Source: Pseudomonadota bacterium (GTDB taxonomy: Bacteria; Pseudomonadota; Gammaproteobacteria; Burkholderiales; Rhodocyclaceae). Taken from it: DNA of 64,000 nucleotides. The position numbers were made by a program, and so were the translations under genes. Under the pieces are notes generated by a model, which was given only the letters and a program-made list of their open reading frames with translations, had not been told where the DNA came from and did not search any database. The stretch's first letter is position 1, and the number at the start of each line of letters is the position of its first letter. Shown piece by piece: positions 17,830-25,910 of the stretch. The stretch lies in NCBI GenBank assembly GCA_018241695.1, contig JAFEDH010000030.1:62001-126000 (forward strand). The letters are read 5' to 3'.

Positions 17830-19452
17830 ATGAAAGCCGAACGCAACTACAGCCTGGCCGATCTTTTTGCCATTGCCGCCGAGACGGTGCCCGATCGCAT
17901 CGCCGTCATGATCGGTGATGAAAGCCATACTTTCCGCAGCATGGCCGCGCGCATCGAGCGTCTGGCCGCCTGGCTTCATGCCCAGGGGATTGGCGAGGGC
18001 GACGTGGTCGGCCTGCAGATGTACAACAGCGCCGAGTATCTGGAAACCTTCCTCGCCGCCTGCCGGGTACGGGCCGTGCCGGCCAACTTCAATTACCGTT
18101 ATGTGGCGGATGAACTGCGCTATCTGTACAGCAATTCCCGGATCAAGGCACTGTTCTACAGCGAGGATCTGGAATCCGCGGTGGCCGAGGCGCTCGATGC
18201 GGCGCCGGAACTCAAGGTGAAGGTACGTTCCGGGGCCGGCCGGCCCACCGTGAAGGGTGCGGTTTCCTTCACCGACGCGATTTCGATGACCGATCTTTCC
18301 GGCCTGCGCAACGTGCGAGGCCAGGATACGGATATTTCCCTCCTCTATACCGGTGGCACCACGGGAAAACCCAAGGGGGTGATGTGGCCGCACAAGGAAT
18401 TCTTTTTTGGTTGCCTGGGCGGCGGCGGCTATTTTCTGCCAACCGAAGGGCCGGTGAAAAATCCGGAGGAACTGGCCGACCGCATTCTCAAGGGGCCGGT
18501 GATCCGTTTCATGCCTGTGGCGCCGCTGATGCATGGCGCCGCCCACTGGGCCACCATGGTGGCGCTCTATGCTGGCCACACCGTGGTGCTGAATGACCAG
18601 ACCCATTTCAACGCGGAGCATGTGCTGGATCTGGTGGCCCGCCATCAGGTCAACTCCCTCACCGTGGTGGGTGATGCCATGGCGTTGCCAATTCTCGATG
18701 CCTTGCGTGCGCATCGCGGGCGCTGGGATCTGTCGCGTCTGGCCATCTTCGGCAATGGCGGGGCGGTGCTCTCCGGCCATGTGATGGATGCCCTGAAGGA
18801 GTTTTTCCCGCCGCATATCTATTTCAGCAACGGCATCGGCTCGTCCGAGGGGGGGCAGTTCGGCATGGGCGCCCGCTCCACCGATGGCGGCATGCTCAAG
18901 ATCGCCGCCCGTCCCGATCTGGCCGTGCTGGTCGATGGCAAGCGCCTGGCCACGCCCGGAGAGACCGGCATCCTCGCGCGGGGCGGCATGGTGCCGCTGG
19001 GCTATTTCGGCGATCCGGCCAAAACCGCGGAGACCTTCGTCACCATCGACGGCAGGCGCTATGCCATCACCGGTGATGCCGCCAAGGTCGGTGAGGACGG
19101 CGCCATCGTGGTGTTTGGTCGCGGCTCCAACTGCATCAATACCGGCGGCGAAAAGGTGTTTCCCGAAGAAGTGGAAGAGGTGCTGCGCATGAGTCCGGAG
19201 ATCAGCGATGCCGTGGTGGTCGGTATGCCCGATCCGCGTTGGGGACAGAAAGTGGTGGCGGTGGTTTCGCCGCGCCCCGGTGTGAGCTTCGATGCCAAGA
19301 GCCTGCGCGAACTGTGCCGCCAGCATCTGGCCGGCTACAAGGTGCCCAAGGATGTCATCCCCGTGGCCGAGGTATTCCGTTCCGCCGCCGGCAAGGCCAA
19401 TTACGTCTGGGCCAAGACCGTGGCGGAAGCCGCGCTGGCCGATGCCCAATGA
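17830..19452 (+). CDS. AMP-forming acyl-CoA synthetase
   Basis: ATP-dependent activation of a carboxylic acid to its CoA thioester; 540 aa. The adenylate-forming P-loop LLYTGGTTGKPKGVMW is near residue 175. Later signatures include the hinge ITGDAAKVGEDGAIVVFGR, then NTGGEKVFPEEVEE and the catalytic Lys region near the C-terminus (SAAGKANY). Start at 17830 follows GGAGAG; an in-frame ATG at 17797 is less likely. Likely the entry step for acids made by the aldehyde dehydrogenases upstream. The acid is unknown. Confidence 0.93.
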   Translation: MKAERNYSLADLFAIAAETVPDRIAVMIGDESHTFRSMAARIERLAAWLHAQGIGEGDVVGLQMYNSAEYLETFLAACRVRAVPANFNYRYVADELRYLYSNSRIKALFYSEDLESAVAEALDAAPELKVKVRSGAGRPTVKGAVSFTDAISMTDLSGLRNVRGQDTDISLLYTGGTTGKPKGVMWPHKEFFFGCLGGGGYFLPTEGPVKNPEELADRILKGPVIRFMPVAPLMHGAAHWATMVALYAGHTVVLNDQTHFNAEHVLDLVARHQVNSLTVVGDAMALPILDALRAHRGRWDLSRLAIFGNGGAVLSGHVMDALKEFFPPHIYFSNGIGSSEGGQFGMGARSTDGGMLKIAARPDLAVLVDGKRLATPGETGILARGGMVPLGYFGDPAKTAETFVTIDGRRYAITGDAAKVGEDGAIVVFGRGSNCINTGGEKVFPEEVEEVLRMSPEISDAVVVGMPDPRWGQKVVAVVSPRPGVSFDAKSLRELCRQHLAGYKVPKDVIPVAEVFRSAAGKANYVWAKTVAEAALADAQ

Positions 19453-19468
19453 TTCCGGGAGTTCCGCG

Positions 19469-20266
19469 ATGAGCGAAGCGAAGGTATTGACCCGCCGCGA
19501 AGGCCGGGTGCTCCACGTGACGATCAACCGCCCCGAGCGGATGAATGCCATCGATACGGAAACCAATTTTGCCCTGCAAGCTGCTTTCGATGAATTTGCC
19601 ACCGACGGCGAGCTATGGGTGGCGGTGATCCGTGGCGCCGGCGACAAGGCTTTTTCCGCAGGGGGCGATCTCAAGGCCATGAATGCCGCCTCTTCCGGTG
19701 GTCCGGCTTATGTGGTGCCGGAAAAGGGCTATGCCGGACTGACCAGCCGTTTCGATCTGGACAAGCCGGTGATCGCGGCGGTCAACGGACTGGCCATGGG
19801 CGGTGGATTCGAGATCGTGATGGCCGCCGATCTGGCGGTGGCTGCCGAGCATGCGGTATTTTCCCTGCCCGAGCCGCTGGCCGGCATCGTTGCCTATGCG
19901 GCTGGCATGCATCGCCTGCCACGCCAGCTGCCACACAAGCAGGCCATGGAACTGCTGCTGACCTGCGAGACGCTGACTGCGGCCCAGGCCATGGAATGGG
20001 GGCTGATCAATCAGGTGGTGCCCGCTGTGGGGCTGGACGCAGCCGTGGATAAGCTGGTGCAAAAGGTATTGCGTTGCGCGCCGCTCGCGGTGCGGGCCAC
20101 CAAGCAATGCGTACAGCGCGGCCTGAACCTTTCCCTGGAGGATGCGGTACGGGGGCAGGAAACCGGGCTGTATCCCGCGCTGGAAGCCATGCGCCAGAGC
20201 CAGGACATTCTGGAAGGCATCCGGGCCTTTGCGGAAAAGCGGTCCCCGGTCTGGACGGGGCGCTGA
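19469..20266 (+). CDS. Enoyl-CoA hydratase/isomerase (crotonase family)
   Basis: Crotonase-fold protein of 265 aa. Oxyanion-hole segments FSAGGDLKAMN and VNGLAMGGGFEIVMAADLAV are clear, and the Glu of SLPEPLAGI occupies a catalytic position. Probably hydrates or isomerises a 2-enoyl-CoA. Starts 16 bases after the ligase stop, with GGGAGTTCCGCG upstream. Its position directly after the ligase suggests an early beta-oxidation step. Confidence 0.92.
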   Translation: MSEAKVLTRREGRVLHVTINRPERMNAIDTETNFALQAAFDEFATDGELWVAVIRGAGDKAFSAGGDLKAMNAASSGGPAYVVPEKGYAGLTSRFDLDKPVIAAVNGLAMGGGFEIVMAADLAVAAEHAVFSLPEPLAGIVAYAAGMHRLPRQLPHKQAMELLLTCETLTAAQAMEWGLINQVVPAVGLDAAVDKLVQKVLRCAPLAVRATKQCVQRGLNLSLEDAVRGQETGLYPALEAMRQSQDILEGIRAFAEKRSPVWTGR

Positions 20267-20379
20267 TCCGCTGCGGGAAATATGAACCGGATCTTTCTTT
20301 TGCAGTTGATAACATTCGAGAGCCGAGGCGTCCGGCTTGCGACGCCTGTTGCACAGATAGAGGAATAGAGGAGACGAAG

Positions 20380-21138
20380 ATGGGAAAACTCGACGGCAAG
20401 GTCGCCCTGATCACGGGCGCAGGCGGCGGTATCGGGCAGGGCATGGCGCTGGCCATGGCGAAGGAGGGGGCGGATATCGCCGTGGTGGAACTCAATGCCG
20501 AGGCGGCGGCAAAGACGGTCGAACTGGTCCGGGCGCTGGGGCGCAAGGCGGTCGCGATTACCTGCAACGTCGGTGTGCGCGCCGAGGTGGATGCCGCGAT
20601 CGGGACCACGGTCAGGGATCTGGGCCGGCTCGACATTCTGGTGAACAATGCGCATGCGTCCCGCCCTGGCATCACCCTCGAAGCCGTGACGGATGCGGAC
20701 ATGGCCCTGTCGATGAATTCCGGCTTCTATGCCACCTGGTACATGATGCAGGCGGCTTTCCCTTATCTTTCCAAGGCGGGAGGAAAGGTCATCAATTTCG
20801 GTTCTGGCGCCGGGATCAACGGCATGTGGGGACAGACCGCCTACGCCGCCGCCAAGGAGGCCATCCGTGGCATGAGCCGTGTCGCCGCCACCGAATGGGG
20901 GCGTTACAAGATCAATGTAAATGTGATCTGCCCGGTGGCGGAGTCCCCCGGCGTCAAGAAATGGAAGGAAGAACTACCCGAGCAGTACGAGGCATCGCTG
21001 GCCAGGGTTCCCATGGGGCGCTATGGCGATTGCGAGCGTGATATCGGCCGCGCCGCCGTTTTCCTGGCATCCCCGGATTCGGATTTCATCACCGGACAGA
21101 CCCTGATGGTGGATGGTGGCGCCACTTTCGTCCGCTGA
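20380..21138 (+). CDS. SDR family NAD(P)-dependent oxidoreductase
   Basis: Classical SDR, 252 aa. It has a cofactor motif TGAGGGIGQG near residue 13, NNAH in place of the usual NNAG, catalytic Tyr155-xxx-Lys159 (AYAAAKEAI) and a C-terminal DGGATFVR. GGAGACG precedes the ATG; the frame is open upstream into the crotonase gene but homology begins here. Probable substrate is a hydroxyl of a CoA-bound intermediate. A 113-base gap from the crotonase gene may hold a promoter, though I could not identify one. Confidence 0.9.
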   Translation: MGKLDGKVALITGAGGGIGQGMALAMAKEGADIAVVELNAEAAAKTVELVRALGRKAVAITCNVGVRAEVDAAIGTTVRDLGRLDILVNNAHASRPGITLEAVTDADMALSMNSGFYATWYMMQAAFPYLSKAGGKVINFGSGAGINGMWGQTAYAAAKEAIRGMSRVAATEWGRYKINVNVICPVAESPGVKKWKEELPEQYEASLARVPMGRYGDCERDIGRAAVFLASPDSDFITGQTLMVDGGATFVR

Positions 21139-21294
21139 TCGCTGACTGATCGTTCCACGCAAATGCCGGGATGGGATGCCCCATGCCCGGCATTCGTGCT
21201 TTAACGGGTAAAGTACGCAATCCTTCACCGTGGAGCGCAAGCAGGCCTGGCGTTGCCGCAACTTCATTCAATCCGATGCAACAGGAGACCGAAC

Positions 21295-22089
21295 ATGGCT
21301 GACAGACTGAAAAACAAGGTGGCGATCATCACTGGCGCGGGGAGCGGCATTGGCGCGGCGACTGCCCGCCGTTTTGCCGAAGAGGGCGCCACGGTGATCC
21401 TGGTGGGGCGTCGCGCCGAACCGCTCCAGGCGGTCGCCGCCGAAATTGCCAAAGCGGGTGGCCGGGCCGAACCGGTTTCCGCCGATGTGGGCGATGAGGT
21501 CGCGTTTACCCGTGTGGTTCAGGACACGGCGACCAAGCATGGCCGTGTGGACATCCTGGTGAACAATGCCGTGGCCCTGACCGCCGGCATGATCGATAGC
21601 ACCACCACCGCCGACTGGCATGCCAATTTTCGCGTCACGGTGGATGGCACTTTCTTCGGCGTGCGTGCGGCGATGCCCATCATGGCCAAACAGAAGGCCG
21701 GCTCCATCGTGAACATCTCTTCCGTCTGCGGCATGCTGGGCGCTCCTGGGGTGGCCGGCTATTCCGCCGCCAAGGCCGCCGTGGTGAACTTCAGCCGCGT
21801 TGCCGCCATGGAGGGTGCCGCCAGCAATGTGCGCGTGAATGTGGTGGTGCCCGGCGTGGTGATGACGCCACCCACAGCCGCCACCCTGCCTGACGAAAAG
21901 GCGCATCGTGCCACGGCAAACGCGGTGCCGCTGCGCCGTATCGCCGAACCGGTGGAACTGGCCAACGCCATCCTGTTCCTGGCCTCGGATGAAGCCTCCT
22001 ATGTGACCGGCACCTCGCTGATCGTGGACGGCGGCAAGACTGCCGAGCTCAATACCGGTGCTGCCCGCATCGATGACATGGAGTTCTGA
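21295..22089 (+). CDS. SDR family NAD(P)-dependent oxidoreductase
   Basis: Classical SDR, 264 aa. Cofactor motif TGAGSGIGAA near residue 14, NNAV variant of the NNAG structural motif, and catalytic Tyr156-xxx-Lys160 (YSAAKAAV) with the Ser in NISSVCG. AGGAGACC precedes the ATG at 21295; an earlier in-frame ATG at 21253 adds unrelated residues. It is followed after 3 bases by the SnoaL-like gene, so the two are co-translated. Confidence 0.9.
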   Translation: MADRLKNKVAIITGAGSGIGAATARRFAEEGATVILVGRRAEPLQAVAAEIAKAGGRAEPVSADVGDEVAFTRVVQDTATKHGRVDILVNNAVALTAGMIDSTTTADWHANFRVTVDGTFFGVRAAMPIMAKQKAGSIVNISSVCGMLGAPGVAGYSAAKAAVVNFSRVAAMEGAASNVRVNVVVPGVVMTPPTAATLPDEKAHRATANAVPLRRIAEPVELANAILFLASDEASYVTGTSLIVDGGKTAELNTGAARIDDMEF

Positions 22090-22092
22090 TTC

Positions 22093-22722
22093 ATGGCCGA
22101 TATCAACCAGGATCTGCTGGCCCGTATCGATCGCCTCGAATCCATCGAGGAAATCCGCATGCTGCCGGCGAAATACGCGCTGTCTCTCGATATGCGCGAT
22201 ATCGATGCCCATGTGAACCTGTTTGCCCCCGATATCCGCATCAGCCGCGACAAGGTCGGCCGGCAACACATGAAAGCCTGGGCGGATGACACTTTCCGCC
22301 TCCAGTTCACCGGCACATCGCATCATATCGGCGGCCATATCATCGAGTTCAAGGACCCGGATCACGCCCTCGGTGTCGTCTATTCCAAGAACGAGCATGA
22401 AACCGGTCCCGAGTGGGTGATCATGCAGATGCTCTACTGGGATGATTACGAGCGTGTCGAGGGGCGCTGGTATTTCCGCCGCCGTCTGCCCTGCTACTGG
22501 TACGCCGTCGACCTCAACAAGCCGCCCATCGGCGACAAGAAAATGCGTTGGCCGGGCCGTGAACCTTATGATGGCTCCTGGCATGACCTGTGGCCGACAT
22601 GGAAGGAATTCTGGGCACACTCATCAGCGGATCTGCCCGAGGTGGCTGCCCCGGCACCCCTGGACAAGTTTTTGGAAACCATGCGCCGGGGTGCGCCCAA
22701 TCCGAAGATTCGGGTCCGCTAG
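22093..22722 (+). CDS. SnoaL-like / NTF2-fold domain protein
   Basis: A 209-aa protein whose N-terminal 150 residues fit the SnoaL_4/NTF2-like alpha+beta barrel: LLARIDRLESIEEIRMLPAKYA, then the DMRDIDAHVNLFAPDI segment, then a TSHHIGGHIIEF strand. Members act as small dehydratases, isomerases or hydrolases, or are of unknown function; many sit in steroid and aromatic catabolic clusters. Co-translated with the SDR upstream. Last gene of the + run, closed by the terminator at 22793-22830. Exact reaction not assignable. Confidence 0.72.
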   Translation: MADINQDLLARIDRLESIEEIRMLPAKYALSLDMRDIDAHVNLFAPDIRISRDKVGRQHMKAWADDTFRLQFTGTSHHIGGHIIEFKDPDHALGVVYSKNEHETGPEWVIMQMLYWDDYERVEGRWYFRRRLPCYWYAVDLNKPPIGDKKMRWPGREPYDGSWHDLWPTWKEFWAHSSADLPEVAAPAPLDKFLETMRRGAPNPKIRVR

Positions 22723-22792
22723 ATTGCCGGCCGGTTCCTCGCTGGTGGCCTGCGCCTGATTTACAGCCAATTTATAGCCAGTTGGCCTCATG

Positions 22793-22830
22793 AAAAAAAA
22801 CGCCACCCGGTAATTAACGGGTGGCGTTTT
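22793..22830. terminator. Bidirectional intrinsic terminator
   Basis: A perfect 9-bp stem CGCCACCCG / CGGGTGGCG (22801-22809 and 22818-22826) with an 8-base loop. It is preceded by eight A (22793-22800) and followed by four T. The A-run gives a strong U-tract for the - strand receptor gene ending at 22887; the T-run gives a weaker one for the + strand cluster. It separates the two convergent transcription units. Confidence 0.88.
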
Positions 22831-22886
22831 GCTTGGAGCACCTGAACAAATGCCCGTGGTCGGGGCCTTTCAGTCTCCGTAGGGAT

Positions 22887-25220
22887 TTACCACTTGTAGT
22901 TGAAAGTCAGGCCATAGGTGCGGGGTTCCTGCCAGTTGGCCGTCTGGTACATGCCGAAATCAATCTTCTGGATCACCTTTTTTTCATCCGTCAGATTTTT
23001 GACCCAGAGCGAGATGTCCGCCTTGCCCGGGCCACCGACAGGGACGTCGGCCAGCAGCAGGCGGGCATTGATGTTCATCTGCGCTGGAACCTCGTCAATC
23101 CCTACAACATAGCTGCCACCGGCATTCGGTGCGGTGAGACTTTTATTGGCTGCATAGAGGTAGACCTTGGCGGTATAGGTGTAATCCACGATACCGCGCA
23201 GGGTGCCCCATGAGGTCTGGGCCAGTTTGCCGTCCAGGTTGAGATTGAGGGTGTGCTTGGGAGCATAGGGAGCCAGACGGTTGCTGGCAGTGTCGATCAG
23301 CGGACGTCCGGGAATGTTGAGAGCGTTGTCGATGTATTCGTCGAACTTGGTGTCGAGATAACCGTATCCGCCCTGCAGTGTCCAGCCGTCAGCGAGGATG
23401 ACCGCACCTTCCAGTTCGATACCCTGGTAGGTGGCTTTACCCGCATTCACCACGTAGGAAGAACTGGTGCCGGGAATCAGCTGGGTGATGTGCAGATCGG
23501 TGATCTTGTTCTGGAATACCGAAGCGTTCAAACGTGCACGGTTGTCGAGAAAAGTGGCTTTCACCCCCATTTCGAACGAAAGGGATTTCTCCGGGTTGAA
23601 GGGAGTCTTGATGATTGCGGCATTGGTCAGCTCGCCGTTGAATCCTCCACTCTTGAAGCCACGGGCAATCCGGGCGTACAGGCTGGTTTGCTCGCTCAGC
23701 TTGTAACCAACAGCGACCACGGGTGTATTCGCGCTCCACGAAGCGGCGTAGGAAACCATGGGGATGGTGCCCGGAGCAGCATCGGTCAGGAAGGGGCCGT
23801 TGAAACTGGTGGTGTAGTAGCGATGGGTCCAGCCACTCTTGGTTTCGGTCGTGTGACGCATGCCGAAGGTGGCGGTAAGGGCGTCGGTGACCTTGTAGTC
23901 GATCTGGCCGAACCATGCCTTGGCATCGGTTTTTACAGCATAGTCATCACGCACATAGGGCAGGCCGAAGAGGCTGAAATCCTGTGGTCCCAGGGTGGTG
24001 CCATCATCCTTGAACAGGTAGTAGCCCAGAACGTAATGGGCGCGATCGGTATGGCCGATCCACTGCAGTTCGTGTGAGTCCTGCTTGTATTGGGTATCCC
24101 GGTGATAGACCATCCCGGTGCCCCAGCGGTTGTTGGGTGGGACACCCGGCGCGGCGATGGAACCCATGGGCGCTCCGGAAAGGGAATTCGAATCGTGATA
24201 TTCCATTTTCCGGGTGGCGAAAATGTATTTCAGCTCATTGTTGTCGCTGAATTTGTGGCTGAAGATCAGGGTATGCCCGTCGGTCTTGTTCTTTTCATAC
24301 AGCGGGTAGCCGGTCTGGGTGCTGGTCGTGTCGGGCCGGTTGGTAACGATATAGGGCGTGAGCGCATTCTGGATCAGTCCTCCCAGATATCCGCCGAATA
24401 CGGAGGGGAAGGTACCCGACCAGCCACTGAGTGCGTACAGGGTGCTGGCTGGTGGCGTGTTGTTAATGTCGGAGTGATCGAATTTGTAGTCCAGGGTCGT
24501 GGCCGGGCTGAAGGCGAAGTTGGCCGCAAACCGGAAGGCTTCCTTGTCCCGTTTGCCCAATGCGCCTCCGACTCCCGAGGTGTTGTTGCTCATCCAGCCA
24601 TCCTGGTTTTCCTTGCGATAGCCGAAATTCAGGCTGGCGATCCCCATTTTGGGCAGGTCCATGGCCAGCTTCCAGACCGTGTGTCCGTAATTGCCGACTT
24701 CAAAGCCGGCACTCCCGCCAAATTCTCCGGAAGGCTTGCGGCTGATGAAACTGACCGCACCCCCTTCGGTGTTGCGACCGAACAGGGTGCCTTGCGGACC
24801 ACGCAGGACTTCGATGCGCTCCACGTCGATCACGTCGAAGACGCTGCCCTGGGCTTTGCCGATATAGACACCGTCCACGTAGATACCGACCGGGGGGTCC
24901 ATCCATATCGCGGGTTGACCGGTCACACTGCCCCGAATCGAAACCGTGGCGACCAGATTTGTGGAAGGATTGGGGCGAAACATCAGGTTGGGCGCCAGGG
25001 AGTTCAGATTGGCGAGCCCTTCGATGCCTCGATTCACCAGTTGGCTGCCGGAAAGTGCGGTAACCGCGATGGGCACATCCTGCAGGCGCTCTTCACGCTT
25101 CTGGGCAGTGATGACCACTTCTTCCAGGGCGCCGGCGGCGTAGCCCTGGCCGGCAAAGCTGGCTGCGATCAGGGCTGGAAGGACACGGACTGTAAGGCGA
25201 TGTTTCGCTGATTCTTTCAT
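22887..25220 (-). CDS. TonB-dependent outer-membrane receptor
   Basis: Outer-membrane active transporter of 777 aa. The signal peptide spans about residues 1-28 (ends QGYAAG). A TonB-box/plug start EEVVITAQKREERLQDVP follows, then the plug motif RGPQGTLFGRNTEGGAV. The chain ends with an aromatic residue (FNYKW) as expected for a beta-barrel. It belongs to the large group with the VITAQKREE box found in degraders of aromatic and steroid compounds and probably imports the growth substrate. GAGGGG precedes the ATG. It lies downstream of the large catabolic operon but behind its own AT-rich 255-base upstream region. Confidence 0.93.
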   Translation of the reverse strand: MKESAKHRLTVRVLPALIAASFAGQGYAAGALEEVVITAQKREERLQDVPIAVTALSGSQLVNRGIEGLANLNSLAPNLMFRPNPSTNLVATVSIRGSVTGQPAIWMDPPVGIYVDGVYIGKAQGSVFDVIDVERIEVLRGPQGTLFGRNTEGGAVSFISRKPSGEFGGSAGFEVGNYGHTVWKLAMDLPKMGIASLNFGYRKENQDGWMSNNTSGVGGALGKRDKEAFRFAANFAFSPATTLDYKFDHSDINNTPPASTLYALSGWSGTFPSVFGGYLGGLIQNALTPYIVTNRPDTTSTQTGYPLYEKNKTDGHTLIFSHKFSDNNELKYIFATRKMEYHDSNSLSGAPMGSIAAPGVPPNNRWGTGMVYHRDTQYKQDSHELQWIGHTDRAHYVLGYYLFKDDGTTLGPQDFSLFGLPYVRDDYAVKTDAKAWFGQIDYKVTDALTATFGMRHTTETKSGWTHRYYTTSFNGPFLTDAAPGTIPMVSYAASWSANTPVVAVGYKLSEQTSLYARIARGFKSGGFNGELTNAAIIKTPFNPEKSLSFEMGVKATFLDNRARLNASVFQNKITDLHITQLIPGTSSSYVVNAGKATYQGIELEGAVILADGWTLQGGYGYLDTKFDEYIDNALNIPGRPLIDTASNRLAPYAPKHTLNLNLDGKLAQTSWGTLRGIVDYTYTAKVYLYAANKSLTAPNAGGSYVVGIDEVPAQMNINARLLLADVPVGGPGKADISLWVKNLTDEKKVIQKIDFGMYQTANWQEPRTYGLTFNYKW

Positions 25221-25475
25221 CGGGTTCCCCTCAATGTTCAGGATCAGGGCGGTTCCATGAAAAAGCTCCAGGCCCTGTTGGCAGGTGTTGCCGCATGGAT
25301 TGTAGTTAAACCGTTGAAATTGTAATTATTCGTTTAATTTGATAATTCATCATTATTTCTTCGTTAAGAATCATTGGATTGAAATCGAGGCCAATTTTGT
25401 TCGCATTTGCAGGGATATTCGCGGCCGGCAGGCGAAGCCGCACGCCATTCGCGTGGCAGTGTCAGGTGCGGACTT
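25221..25475 (-). promoter_or_regulatory. AT-rich leader/promoter region of the TonB receptor
   Basis: This gap between the DUF385 gene and the receptor contains a markedly AT-rich core (about 25300-25380) unlike the GC-rich surroundings, which fits a promoter for the - strand receptor gene. I cannot assign -35 and -10 boxes with confidence. No copy of the ACGTTTCG operator found upstream of the neighbouring operons is present. Open frames on the + strand here look random. Confidence 0.4.
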
Positions 25476-25910
25476 TCATGTGCCCAAAGGCAGGCTGCGT
25501 TCGAGCAGGATTACGGGCATTTCGCGTCCGGCACGTTGCTCGTAACGGTCGTAAGGTGGATAGATCGCTACCATGCGCTGCCAGAGGGCGGGGCGCTCGG
25601 TCGCGGTGACCACGCGGGCCCGTACCGGAAAAACTTCGGCGCCAACCTGGATTACCGCTTCCGGGCAGGCTTGCAGGTTGCGGAACCAGTCGGGCGGATT
25701 GGGCGCTCCCGCCTTGGATGCGACCACGATGTAGCGACCGGCCGCGTCGGTTTCATACACCACAGCGACGGTTCGCACTAGCCTGCTGCGCCGGCCCCGT
25801 GTATCAAGCAGCAGACAGCGGGTGCCGTTGAAATGATGGCCCTCCGCGCCACCGGTTTCCCGGTAGCGTTTGATGTGTGACGCCATTTCTACGTAGGCGG
25901 AAGGGCTCAT
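25476..25910 (-). CDS. Nitroreductase/deazaflavin-dependent oxidoreductase family protein (DUF385, DDN-like)
   Basis: A 144-aa split-barrel protein. The block VVASKAGAPNPPDWFRNLQACPEA is the hallmark of the family of mycobacterial F420H2-dependent nitroreductase Ddn, and the C-terminal TERPALWQRMVAIYPPYDRYEQ fits too. Actinobacterial members use F420; whether this organism makes F420 or the protein uses another flavin is unknown. Last gene of the twelve-gene operon, overlapping the ferredoxin oxidoreductase gene by 4 bases. May reduce an enone or quinone intermediate (inference). Confidence 0.8.
   Translation of the reverse strand: MSPSAYVEMASHIKRYRETGGAEGHHFNGTRCLLLDTRGRRSRLVRTVAVVYETDAAGRYIVVASKAGAPNPPDWFRNLQACPEAVIQVGAEVFPVRARVVTATERPALWQRMVAIYPPYDRYEQRAGREMPVILLERSLPLGT

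Noticed and set aside
24090-25211. 373-residue + strand frame opposite the first TonB receptor
   Set aside because: No domain and no ribosome-binding site; the - strand encodes a complete receptor.
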